Shown in pieces: positions 1 through 11,270 of a DNA stretch of 64,000 nucleotides; position 1 is the first letter of the stretch; the number at the start of each line of letters is the position of its first letter. This stretch comes from Coriaria nepalensis. Its lineage: Eukaryota > Streptophyta > Magnoliopsida > Cucurbitales > Coriariaceae. The stretch covers positions 6,207,501 to 6,271,500 of the forward strand of contig CP114489.1 in assembly GCA_027186245.1 (NCBI GenBank), in the 5' to 3' direction. The notes beneath the pieces are model-generated. The model was not told the origin of the DNA. It worked only from the letters and a program-made list of their open reading frames with translations, and searched no databases. Made by a program: the position numbers and the translations under genes.

Positions 1-934
1 CAGCGGGGACAAGATATCTACACATATTTCAAGAGAAACAAAGAAATGTAACTGTGTGAGAATCACTTGTTCCTTAAGAAGTTCTACAGATTTTAAGTGA
101 GATTCAACAAAAAAAAGCAAAAAAAAAAAAAAAAAAAGGGGCAATGGACTGTTTGAATTAGGCTATATTTGGGGCAGTATTATAAAATCTAGTTTGGGAC
201 TAGAACTTTGTGTCCAGGAAATTTTTAACTAAAAAGAACACATAGGTATGGCCCACAAGATCGTATCTTGATTCCAAATGGTCCAAATACAAGTTTCACC
301 TTTAATCAGCGACAATTTCTATATAGTTGGGTAACCTATATAATACCCGAAAGCATACAATTCCCGGCAGAGGAAGAAAGCCTACCATACACAGCATACA
401 ATTGAAAGAGTCCGGAAAGGGCAAGAAGAAAGAAAGTTAAGCAAATCCTATCTTGAAGCAATTGGTTCACCAGAGAGTCACTCATTTCCATTTCCTTTCG
501 AGTTAACTGCATGGGAACTTTTTGCGCGAGCTGATTCAATGCCAATTTTGAGTATATATTATGCTCTTAGCTAAAAGAAAGAAGACCCAGGCAATACCAA
601 TTTCGATTCAAAAGCTACTATATCAGGAAAGCCACTTTCCCTACTACTGGCTAGGAGGAAAAGAAAAATGGAGAACTGGTGCCCCTTTGGATGGGAGTTT
701 ATGGCTGTAATCAATGGTTCCCAAATTAGGGAATTACCTTCTCTTTGTCCAAATTCAGGTTACACCCTTAACCAATGACGATTTCTATATAGTTGACCAT
801 TTTAGATTCTTATTGTCATACAGTTTCCATATGGTTGGCCATCTTAGATTCTTATTGTTTATATAATCTATCCAAATCACTTGCTAAGAGGTAAAAAGTA
901 ATAAAATCAAGTAAATAGAATAGAAAAAGCTGAC
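1..934. other. Probable intron 3 of ATG8; no other gene seen
   Basis: AT-rich sequence with an A-run at about 113-137. A 69-codon open frame on the minus strand (336-545) has a hydrophobic stretch but no resemblance to ATG8 or any family I know, and I treat it as chance. The expected fourth ATG8 exon is not present here. Confidence 0.5.
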
Positions 935-1708
935 TTCTTCTTATCAATGTCCGGGATATCACTCCTTTCCGCTTTCTCCACAATCACCTGCATCATTATA
1001 ATACTTGATTTAACCAAAAAGTAAGAATAAATTGACAAAACAAATGCATTAGACACTAAACCGAAGTTATTGAAAGACTCTTACAGGTATCCTATCTGGG
1101 TACTTCTCCCTTATGCGGGAAGCTTCAGCCTGTCTCCTTTCTGAGAAAATAACGGACCAAACACTTCAGAACAAGCAACCATAAAGCATGAAAGCGAAGG
1201 AAAGCAATAACATAGGCCTACACATAATCCAACTAAGTTCAAGGGATGTTCTAGACAGAAGTGAAGAAGAAAAGCGGGTTAAAAAAACAAAAAAAAATAA
1301 AAAGAAGAGCAATTCCAATCAATCTTCAGAGCTCAAATCCACAATGCAACATAATTTCAATGATCAAGATTTTAGTTAATAAGTACAATTTTATCAACGA
1401 CCAACTCAACAATTGAACTCCATAAGAAAGAAAGAAACTGTAAGAAAACATCACCAAATTTAAATAATTTAATAAAACCAGATGCCGATTATCTGACACT
1501 CTTAAATATCTAACATGATCGTGTTTCAACATTAGCATAATAAATAACTGAAAACAAAAAATCGATTTGATAAAGTAGTTCTGCAAATTTAAAATTATGC
1601 CGGAAAGACGCAAATAATTAAAATTGAAATTAAAAAAGAAAATATTTAGCAGCACAAAATAAAAGATAAACCCAAAGGATGTTCGAGCTTGAATGAACTT
1701 TTGGCCAT
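935..1708 (-). CDS. ATG8: Autophagy-related protein ATG8, N-terminal exons only (gene continues past the left edge)
   Basis: ATG8 is the ubiquitin-like autophagy protein that is conjugated to phosphatidylethanolamine on the phagophore and recruits cargo receptors. Three small exons are readable on the minus strand. Exon 1 (1708-1672) encodes MAKSSFKLEHPL. Exon 2 (1140-1085) encodes the block RRQAEASRIREKYPDRIP. Exon 3 (987-935) encodes VIVEKAERSDIPDIDKK. They join in frame with GT-AG borders and match the start of plant ATG8 almost residue for residue. The start ATG has a strong context (CACC before, G after). The rest of the family protein, including the C-terminal glycine used for conjugation, is not found in bases 1-934, so intron 3 must run out of the window or the gene is truncated. 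The exons are too short to show as long ORFs. Identity is very sure; which ATG8 paralogue is not. Confidence 0.93.
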
Positions 1709-2300
1709 GGTGCAACTCTGGCTACGATTACCCTCTGAAAATTTCAAACATCGAAACATCACAACCTTACAATTCCTCGACTTAAGAAATTGGAAGAAGC
1801 TAAAATAAAGAACAAGGAAAGCAACCGATTACTTGATAAAGGTTCTGAGGATAACATACCAAACAAGAAACGTCCTCAATTTAGGGCTTCAGTGATTGAG
1901 CCAACAGAGGTCAAATCAAAGCTAGAGAGAGAGAGAGGGTAAGAGGGTAGATTGATGTTATAGGAAAAGAAGCTGATCGTCAGGTATTGGGTCTCCGATT
2001 CCAACACGAAACTTGAACTGAGAGGACTTCTTGGTAAGATTGCCCGTTTGGCAAGTATCCCGTATCAAGCAATCTATTGAACTGAGAAGACTTGTTGGGC
2101 TTTAAAGCCTTTTTTTATTTTTTACAAGATTTTAAGGCCCGTTTGGAGGGACAGGCCGATTTGTTAAATGTTGTTGGAGGGAAGGCTCGGTTCTCTACCA
2201 CAAAAGCAGAGTCGTTTTAAGCCGGTTTTCCTATGGCATATCTCATATCATCATGACACTCATCTAGGATAACCTAGGATTTACAGTAATCTTACTTGGG
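1709..2300 (-). promoter_or_regulatory. ATG8 5' leader and promoter region
   Basis: This lies upstream of the ATG8 start on the minus strand. It contains a short GA run near 1925-1938. Plant ATG8 genes often carry an intron in the 5' leader, and the pyrimidine-rich minus-strand sequence here would allow one, but I cannot fix its borders or the transcription start. No other coding potential is seen. Confidence 0.4.
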
Positions 2301-3200
2301 CAATTCCTGCATCAGCGCAATTGTATTTAGGACCGGGAAAAAGTCCATCAGGATTGGTACAGAATGGTACTGCTCTCAGTATTGACTTTCGTAGTTCTGA
2401 AATTGAAACCTCTAGTACTGCTTGCAGTCGTCGGAGAGTGAGGCAAGAGACTGAATCCAAGAGAGTGACTGAATCCAGACACGAGAGACAGAGGTTGGTG
2501 GCAAGAGAAGGAAAATGGAAGAGAAGAGAAAACCTAGGAGATAATTTGATAAATATGGCATATCTGGAATGTTCATTTAAAAAAGTCTCAAAATAATACT
2601 TTTGTTTAATGTCCTAAAATATCAATTTAAAATTTCTAAAATAAATATTTGAAAAGATTAAAATAGTTATATTGTTGAAAATTTTAAAAAGTTTGACCCG
2701 TTAAATCCTATTGAAAATGTTTAACCAATTGAGACAGATGATGAACCGTTTACAAACCGTTAATGATGGCGGTTTTTATTCTAATTTTAAATATGTCATT
2801 CTTCTTCTTCTAACTCTCTTTTCTGACCCTTCTTATTCTTCGAACGAACTCTTCATCATCATCTTCTTTATCTTCTTCTTTCCTACTACCATCTTCTCTC
2901 ACTTCTTATCAGCTTCATTCTTATTCTTCTATCAAGTTCCATCAATCCAAACGACAATTCTATTCTTTTTCTCCATTACTTGAAATCAATAATATGGTGT
3001 CCATTACTGAACAAAGTCCCGATGCTCATAAAGATCAATAAAATATCGACGTGCATAAAGATGAACAACAAAGTCCTAACCCAAAACTGAGGTATGATGT
3101 TTTGCGAGTTTTGGGTTAGGTTGAAACAAATGATTGTGGTTCAATGTGTATGTTTGGAATGATATTGATGATGAAAACAAACCTAAATATGGAGCAAGTC
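2301..3200. other. Intergenic, no recognised gene
   Basis: It holds two modest open frames (2321-2596 and 2711-2983), one arginine/glutamate-rich and one pyrimidine-tract driven (TTC/TCT-rich). Neither shows a known motif. The stretch may be the outer part of the Mutator-like element that follows, but I see no terminal inverted repeat that would prove it. Confidence 0.3.
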
Positions 3201-3485
3201 GATGTCAATATGTCAGTTGTTTCTTACCTGTTGACATCAACAAGTTAGTTATATCTGGAATATTGATACCAACGGGCTGATTGTTTTTGGACCATTGATA
3301 TCAATATGTTAGTTGTTTCTGACCTATTGACATCAATGAGTCAATTAATTTTAGACCGTTGATATCAATAAGTCAATTGTTTATAGACAGTTGACATCAA
3401 TGTGTTAGTTATTTTTGAACTATTGAAATCAACATGTTGTTGGTTGTTTATGGACCGTTAAGATTAACGAGTTAGTTGTTTTTTA
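3200..3485. repeat. Tandem array of a 32-bp unit with a palindromic core (left flank of Ulp1 relic)
   Basis: At least seven units carry a core of the form RTTGAYATCAAY, close to a perfect palindrome. Successive cores from about 3290 to 3420 are 32 bp apart. The linker reads GTYAGTTGTTT in the plus direction, which is the reverse of the linker in the 5-9 kb arrays, so the arrays on the two sides of the Ulp1 relic are inverted relative to each other. Confidence 0.8.
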
Positions 3486-3563
3486 TCAAATTTTATCTAA
3501 CTCTAATATGTCAATGAGTCAGAAACAATTTTATCATCTTACTATGTTTAATTTATCTATTAT

Positions 3564-4620
3564 ATGTTATTTTATAGTGGGAGCCATTGGGCCGCGTTTG
3601 AGAGGAGGCTAGAAAAAACTGGTAAGAGGAAAATAAAGCAGAGTAAACATGTTCGATCTCTATTTGTGGTTTACATAAATAATAGACCGGCCATGGAAGT
3701 TAAAAATAGTTTACGTACTTTTGATCCAGAAATATTACATAAGATAATAAAGTGATCGGATCACAAAAACCTTAATAAAGATAAAGATTAAGTGTCCTTA
3801 CCATGTTTAATTTATGTTATTTCTCATCTTTTCCTATATGTCATTTTTTCTTACTCTATAATGTTGCTCTTATATTAATATTTCTTTTCTAATTATAAAA
3901 GAAAAGATGTCGTGTACTTTAAAGTACAATTGGGCATGTTACCAATCAAGACTTTTGGTTCAAATACATAACAAAGAACAGTGGCTTCAATCTACTGTGA
4001 GTAATTTTAAAATCTATAAGCTATCTTTGTATTATGTTATTATATTATTATGTTTGTTGATATAGCTTAATTGATTTTGGCAGCATATAAACGAAGCATT
4101 GTACCTCATATAGGACCAATTACAAAAATCTCTTATCTTACAGACAAATGGGTGTCACTCTTAGATAACCAGTTCTGTCAGTGGCTAACTTTTTTGCATA
4201 GGAAAGCTATTGAGTTGGACGTTTCCTTCTTCAAAGAGTAATTATATACCCTATGTCTTTATGTTCTTATAATTATCTAATTTTTACATTTGAAACCAAT
4301 TAAAACCAACTATCTTTTATCTTAGTTACATGTCGGGAAAGTTCTCAAAATTGCATGGTGTCGCTTGTGAGGATGTGGAGTCCATATACTTCCCATTAAA
4401 TATCTGAGGTGTCCATTGGTTAGTGCTTGCCTCAAAAAATGGAAGTTGTACACCATGAATTCATATGTAAATCTGGGGGAGAATCTGATGCTAGAGTCGG
4501 AGAGATATACTACTAATTTAATATGTGGGTTTAGCCCGGACACTATCAGATATCATGAAGCAAAGAGCCCATTTGAAAAATAAATATGACAACAAACTTA
4601 ACAATACATTCAAGCTGATA
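3564..4620 (+). pseudogene. Ulp1/SENP-type (C48) cysteine peptidase relic of a Mutator-like element
   Basis: Ulp1 peptidases cleave SUMO or related modifiers, and plant MULEs often carry a copy. The stretch 3564-3755 encodes a basic segment (GKRKIKQSKHVRSLFVV) like the linker upstream of the peptidase. The segment 3903-4560 then shows YKRSIVPHIGP, and further on VESIYFPLNI, a stop, and GVHWLVLA, which holds the catalytic His-Trp pair of the family. A frameshift follows, then KKWKLYTMNSYVNL, where family members usually have a catalytic Asp in a Y-D-S context but this copy has Asn. A stop and a frameshift make it non-functional. The segment 3903-4620 is strongly similar to the reverse complement of 63300-64000, including a probable splice donor (GTGAGT) at the same place, so both derive from one spliced gene. 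Confidence 0.75.
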
Positions 4621-4900
4621 TCCCTTTGTGTCTCTTGAAATAAGGCAGGATGTTAGGGTGGGGGGGGGGGTTGTGGGGTGTAGGTTGTTAAATGTATAAA
4701 GTTCCACATAATGAATATTGATTTGAAATAAGTGAATGATAATAATTGTAAGTTTTTCCGGGAATAAATTTCTTTTGATATTTATAGGGTTGAATGGGGC
4801 CTATAGTTGAACGTATTATGTGTACACTTTATTTTAAGTTAAGTTTAATAATTAATATACCTTATCATTTTCTTTTATATACATGGAGTTGAAGTTTTAT
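4621..4900. other. Spacer with G-run
   Basis: AT-rich spacer with a run of about ten guanines near 4662-4671 on the plus strand. No gene seen. Confidence 0.5.
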
Positions 4901-5406
4901 ACTGATCCTTTTCTTCAAACCCGTTGACATCAAAGGTCATGTTATTTATGAACTATTGATGTGTATATGTTATTTATGAAGTAGTGTTCATTTTAAGTGT
5001 AGGTTACATGTTTGGCAACAATATGTTAAAAATAGTAATAATTGTTGTGCACATGCAATGGGTAAGATGTGGCAAGATATGGGAAAATGACATGTGGAAA
5101 AAGGTTTCTTGATATAAATTTTGAAATAAATCCAAAATTATGTTATAAACGAGTAAGATGTGGCAAGTTACTCGTCGATGTCGACGGGTTAGGAATAACT
5201 AACTAATTCATGTTAACGGTCCAAAAACAACCCATCCGTTGACATCAATAGTGCAGATAATTGACTCGTTGATATCAACAGCTCAGATAGAACTAACTCG
5301 TTGATGTTAACGTGTCAAATGTTTCTGGCTTGTTGACATCAACGAATCAGAAATAACTGGAACTATTTGTATCAACTGGTAATTATTTATTTACCATTGA
5401 TATCTC
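4900..5406. repeat. Palindromic-core array plus one copy of a roughly 390-bp subrepeat
   Basis: From about 4980 it matches the subrepeat starting near 9575, 9950 and 10385 (shared blocks: a TGTTCATTTTAAGT stretch, then a GACATGTG block and a TTTCTTGATRTAAATTTT block). From 5165 to 5400 the palindromic cores follow, with linkers in the AACAACTGAC direction. The array is cut at 5406 by an LTR. Confidence 0.75.
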
Positions 5407-7259
5407 TGTTGGAAATTAGGTTTAAAATTCGCAGCGGAAGTAATTATTGGTCCTAGTATATAACAACAATTTTCTAAAAAAAACTTTTAGCGATCCTTTA
5501 TATATATATATATATATAAATTAATCATATAGTTAGACGAAGATATCATACCTTAATGTATGTGAATTGATCGTTGAGACTCACACCATGATCTTTCACG
5601 TCAATACTCAATACATTAAGACGTGTGTAGGCACGTAAAGATGACTAGGTTTTCTATTTTTTTTCTTTTAAAAAAAGCTCTCTAAAATAATTAGAATATA
5701 ATATATTTATAGAATTCTATTTGGGTTTCATTCAATAATATTTTTAATTAAAAAAACTCTTTTAAATTTATTTGAAATAAATAATTCAAACATAATTATA
5801 AAATCGCCATGACTATTTTTTTACCTCATGGCCAGCCACTATCACTGTGCTTGCACAATGATAGGCTTATGAAACATATCATATTGTGACTGTGTTATCT
5901 TCTTATTTTATTCTGTCAAATCCTTTCAAAACTAATTTAAAATAGAATCTTATCTATTTTAAAATAAATCATATTTTATTTGAAATTTAAATTAATTTTT
6001 CAAACTTATTTAAATTTGACTTCTATAATCTTAATATTAAATTGATATCTCATAACAGCTTAATGTTACATAATATATTTAAATCAAAATTAAAGATATT
6101 ATTATTTTATTAAAGTGAATTTCGAAATTCACTACAATATTTAAATACATAATTTAGTTAATTATTTATTTAATTAACCAATTAATTATATCATAATTAC
6201 ATATTTGCCCCAAAAACTATTTTCTTTGCAAATAAGTCATTTTTATACCTTTGTCACTCTTATCCTATACAGTATTTTATAGAGGGGACCTAGGGACCAT
6301 GAACCTACAATTTCAAGCTCCAATAAATTAGATTATTAATTAAACTCTTTAATCTAATAAATCTTATTTATTAATTTCAATATTATTCTATTAAAAATAT
6401 AGATTGCACTCTTGCAATTACAAAACAAATTATAGAGTAATCTCTAGTAGTCCATTGAAATTATCATTACATGCAATTCAATCTTTTAATAATTGATTCA
6501 TAATTAGAGTTTGTCAAAATTACCATTTTACGCCTTCAATTATTTTTTATCCTTAAGTATCATTAATCCACTAAGGAACGGTCAATTTAAAACTTAATTA
6601 TAAATTTGAGCTCAAAACAATTCAGTTCTAGAATTAATCCTTAAAGGAACCAATATACAAACTTTTATGAAGAAGGTTTGGATTCTATACATGTAAACCA
6701 TATTCTCAGCCATTTATCCTAATAAACTTCCAAAACAAAAATCTTTAGCTTGTTTTACAAAACCATAATGAGTAAAAAAAAAATCCAATTGACATAAACA
6801 TAAAGTTCATGACTATTCAGAATTCAAATTAATCAGCAATATGATCTATTGATATGAATAAAATTCTTCATGGTAAATGATATGTTAATAAAGAATTAAT
6901 TCATATCGGGTCCAATCCTATATAATCCAATTATATAAAGCACCTCCACTAAGATATCTATCAACATCAGTGAGTCGGATCTAGAACACTTGCATTCATA
7001 ATACTAGTGGACCGTAATAGCAACCATTAATTAAAGATTATATATTTTAATATGTTGTGGATAATTTAATTCATTATCTATAATCTTAATCTTCTCATAC
7101 TAATACAAGATTATAGTTACATAAATGAATTTTCTATTTTTGTGATATTTATGCACATTATTCAATAATAACACATTCAAATAATTATATAAAAAATGTC
7201 ACTTCTATTAATTTCATAAAATATACTTATTACATACTTTTAGGGCACCATGCTCAACA
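5407..7259 (+). mobile_element. Solo LTR, copia-type, 1853 bp, inserted in the palindromic repeat array
   Basis: It begins TGTTGGAAATTAGG with a TTCGCAGCGGAAG motif shortly after, as in many plant copia LTRs, and ends CTCAACA, giving TGTTG/CAACA ends. It is flanked by ATCTC (5402-5406) and ATCTG (7260-7264), a 5-bp target duplication with one change. Uninterrupted copies of the target exist at about 8066-8085 and 9226-9246, where the GATATCTCAATGRGTCC sequence is continuous. No coding region lies between its ends, so it is a solo LTR. A fragment of the same LTR family is at 32985-33640. Confidence 0.85.
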
Positions 7260-9540
7260 ATCTGAATGGGTTCTTGTGTTCTAACTCCATTCAAATACTA
7301 CTTAAGGTTTAAATCTTTGACCTCCAAAATTGATGGCTCGATGGGAGATCTGACTACCCATCAACCCATCAGTTTAAAGGTTATATACTACTTAAGGTTT
7401 ACGTCTCTGACTTCCAAATTTGACAGCTCAATGGGAGATATTAGTACCCATCGGGCCATTAGTTTTTGAGGTCAGATACTACTTAAGGTGAGTTTTATGA
7501 CTAGTTGGTATCAACGGTCCATAATGTTCTGAACCGTTGACATCAACGGGTAAGTTTTCTAAGTTATGTATGTCAATGGGTAAAATATAATTGACCCGTT
7601 GATGTCAACGGTCCATAAATAACCAATCCATGAACATCAAAATCCAAATACAATTGACTAGTTGACATTGATAGATCATAAACAATTGACTCATTTATAT
7701 CGATGGTGCGTAAACAATCGATCTATTGGTATCAACAGTCCAAATATAATTAACTCATTTTAAGTCAACGGGTCATTTATAACTCGTTGATGTCAACGAT
7801 CAGTATGACATCAACAGTCGATATACAACTCACTCGTTGATGTCGACGGATCAGAAACAACTGACTCGTTGATGTTAATGGTCCAAAAACAATAGATCTG
7901 TTGACATCAACAGTCCAGATACAACTGACTCGTTGATGTAAATGGCTCAGAACAACTGAGTAGTTGATGTCAATGTGTAAGTTGTTCATTGCTCATTGAC
8001 ATCAACGAGTCATAAATAACTAGAACCATTTATATCAACGGTTAATTATTTTGGTACCATTGATATCTCAATGAGTCCTGGTGTTCTAACTCCATTCAAA
8101 TCTCTCATCGGGCCATTGGTTTTAGAGGTCATATACTACTCAAGGTTTAATTAGGTCTTTGACTTCCAAAATCAACGACTCGATGGGAGATATTAGTACT
8201 CATTAAGCCATCGGTTTTTGAGGTCACATACAACTTAAGGTGAGTTTTATGACCTGTTGATATCAACAGTCCATAATGTTCTCAATCATTAACTTTATAA
8301 CGGGTACATTTTCTGAGTCATGGATGTCAACAGGTAAAAAACAACTGATTCATTGATGTCAATGGTTTGTAAATACTAATTCGCTAACATCAATAGTCCA
8401 GATATAATTAACTCGTTGATGTCAACATGTTAAAAATAACTGACTTGTTTATATCACAGTTTATAAACATGATCCATTGATATCAACAGTCCATATACAA
8501 TTGATTTGTTAATGTCAATAGGTCAGAAATAATGAACTCGTTGATGTTAATGGTCCATAAACAACTTATCAATATAACATCAATAGTCTAGATACAACTG
8601 ACTCATTGACATCGATGGGTCAGAAACAACTGACTAGTTGATGTCAATATTCCAAAAATAACCGATCCGTTGACATCAATAGTTCAGATACAACTGACTT
8701 GTTGATGTCAATGACTCAAATACAAATGAATCATTTATGTCAACATCAATAATCGATGAGTCAGTTATTTCTGGTTTGTTGACATCAATGAGTCAAAAAT
8801 AATTGGAACCGTTTATATCAATAATTAATTATTTTTGTTCCATTTATTTATCAATGGGTCCTTGTGTTCTAACTCCATTCAGATCCTCTAGCGAGCCATC
8901 AATTTTGGAGGTTATATACTACTCAAGATTTAAGTCTCTTACTTCTAAAATCGAGGGCCTTGATAGAAGATATTAGTACCCATTGAGCTTTCGGTTTATG
9001 AGGTCATATACTACTTAAGGTGATTTTTATGACTCATTGGTATCAACGGTACACAATCTTCTGAGCCATTGAATTCAATGGGTAAGTTTTCTGACTCATC
9101 AATGTCAACGGGTCAAAAACAACTGAGTCATTGATGTCAATGTGTTTGTTTCTAACCCCTTGATATCGACGAGTCAGATATAGTTTGAACTATTTATATT
9201 AATGGGTAATTATTTCTTTACCACTGATATCTCAATGGGTCCTAATGTTCTAACTCCATTCAGATACTACTTAAATGTTAAGTTTCTAATCTCCAAAATC
9301 GATGGCTCAATAGGAGATATGACTTGTTACTAACTCGTTGATTTCAACGATCCATAAATAACCAATCCGTTGATATCAATTGTCCAGATACAACTTACTC
9401 GTCGATGTCAATGGGTCAAAAATAATTGACTTGTTGATGTCAATGATCCGTAAATAACCAATCTGATGATATTAATAGTCCAGATACAATTAACTCAATC
9501 ATATTAACTCAATCCGATGATATTAACATTACTTCTAAAA
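7260..9540. repeat. Higher-order tandem array: 32-bp palindromic-core units inside roughly 0.8-kb super-units
   Basis: The motif TGTTCTAACTCCATTCA recurs at 7277, 8083, 8865 and 9246, so super-units are about 806, 782 and 381 bp, the last shortened. Each contains a block of the kind GATGGGAGAT..TACCCATC followed by many units with core GTTGATRTCAAC and linker like GTCAGAAACAACTGAC, spaced 31-33 bp. Copies differ by scattered substitutions, so the array is old. Short open frames here are by-products of the repeat and I do not call them genes. Confidence 0.85.
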
Positions 9541-10525
9541 TTTGTGGTCGATGGGAGATCTGACTACCCATATAGGAATTCGAAGTAATGTTCATTGTAA
9601 GTATATGATAAATGTTAGGAAACAAAATGTTATCAACGGTCCACGTTTTATTAAAGTAATGTTCAAAATTAAGTGTCAATGGGTTTTAAGCAAGTTACCG
9701 GTCAATGATCCACGTTTAATTAACAGTTGATATCAATGGATCTGAATAAATAGACCGTTGACATCAACGGTTCAATATGTTATTACCCGTTGATGTCTAA
9801 ATATCTTTTTTGTTCAAACATATTAATATCCATAATTTATACTTTCTATGTCATGTGTCACTACTTGTAAAAATGATATGTCTTTTCTAAATCTTTGTAA
9901 TTATTTTCACATTTGTTCAAATTAAACCATATCATATACGAAGGTGAAGTAATGTTCATTTTAAGTATATGACACATGTTTGGAAACAACATGTAATATA
10001 AAGTAATAAATATTGTGAACATGCAAAAATAGGAAGATGACATGTGAAAAAGAGTTCTTGATGTAAATTTTAATACAGATGGAAACAAATCTAAAATTAT
10101 GTGTTAATGGGTTTTAAGCAATTTACCCATTGACATCAACGATCCACATTTTATTAACTATTGATATCAACGGATCTGAATAAATAGACCATTGATATGA
10201 ATGGTATAGTATGTTATTAGTCGCTGATATCTAAATTATGTATCTTTTTTGTTCAAACACATTAATATCCATTATTTATACTTCCCATGTCATGTGTCAC
10301 TATTTGTAAAAGTGATGTTTCTGTTCTAAATCTTTATAATTGTTTTCACATTTATTCAAAATTAAAATATATCATATAGGAAGGTGAAGTAATGTTCATT
10401 TTAAGTATAAGACACATGTTAGGAAACAACATATTATATATAATAATAATTATTGTGCACATGAAAAAATAAGAAAATGACATGTGAAAAATGGTTTATG
10501 GATGTAAATTTTAACTTAGAGAGAA
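9541..10525. repeat. Three tandem copies of a roughly 390-bp subrepeat
   Basis: Copies start near 9575, 9950 and 10385, each opening with GAAGTAATGTTCAT and containing a CACATGTTNGGAAACAAC block. The first two also carry TTGATATCAAYGGATCTGAA. A further copy is at 4980 and an inverted one at about 62390-62530. The third copy is cut near 10525, where copia gag sequence begins. Confidence 0.75.
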
Positions 10526-11270
10526 ACTTGTTACAATTTCTCTTCCAGTGGCCATCAACTCCACAGTGGAAACACTTTCTTTTGGGTTCCTTTTTCTTGG
10601 AGTTGTCGTTCTTGTTATTTTCCTTACATTTAAGTGACTTCTTGGATTTCTTTCCCTTCTTGTCATTACCATTGGTGTTCTTCCTCCTCTTATTATTCTT
10701 AGCATAAGAGGAAAACGGCTTTTGTTCAGCAACATTTGCTTCACCCTCTTTGAACCTCCTGGCTTTATTAAGGGTCTCAAAAGTTTGCAACTCATTCACT
10801 AACTAAGTCATGTTGTATTGCAGCTTGTTCATAACATAGTTGGTAGTGAATGCAGCAAAAGCTGGTGAGAGTGACTCAAGTATGATGCTAACTTGAGTGC
10901 TCTCATCAATAATAGCCCAATGTATTTCTACCTCATGCATCATGTTGATCATGTTCAAAATATGATCTCTCGTAGAAACTCTTTTCTTCATCTTGGCATT
11001 CATATAGGTCCTAGTAGCCTCATGATGACCCTTCGGATTGCTGCCTAAACAAGGCCTGGAGAGACTCCAATATCTCATATGCAGTCTCCATATTTTCATG
11101 TTTCTTCCTAAGAACATCACTAATGCTTATTAACATATAGCAATTGGTTTTGTTGTTGGATTGAATCCAATGGTCATACTTTTCCTATACATTATGGGTA
11201 GCAGTTGTAGCGGCCTCTTTAGGACATTCCTCGGTCAAGATAAAATTTATAGTTCTCACATATTAAAAAC
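10511..11270 (-). pseudogene. Ty1/copia gag fragment with CCHC zinc knuckle
   Basis: In minus-strand order it contains a gag core (ENMETAYEILESLQALF, then a segment ending with ESLSPAFAAFTTNY) and a lysine-rich tail with the knuckle CFHCGVDGHWKRNC (C-X2-C-X4-H-X4-C). Stops and frame changes interrupt the core near 10800 and 11040. The protease and polymerase that should follow downstream on this strand (below 10511) are absent, because the palindromic repeat array resumes there. This is therefore a gag-only fragment, not part of the relic at 12.4-15.0 kb, which has its own gag and lies on the wrong side. Confidence 0.8.

Noticed and set aside
2711..2983. 90-codon frame with a hydrophobic C-terminal part
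   Set aside because: The sequence is a TTC/TCT pyrimidine tract; hydrophobicity follows from composition and there is no homologue I recognise.
7260..9540. CRISPR-like array: regularly spaced near-palindromic repeats
   Set aside because: The spacers are themselves repeated with substitutions, the repeats are degenerate, there are no cas genes, and the DNA is clearly plant nuclear. It is a tandem repeat.
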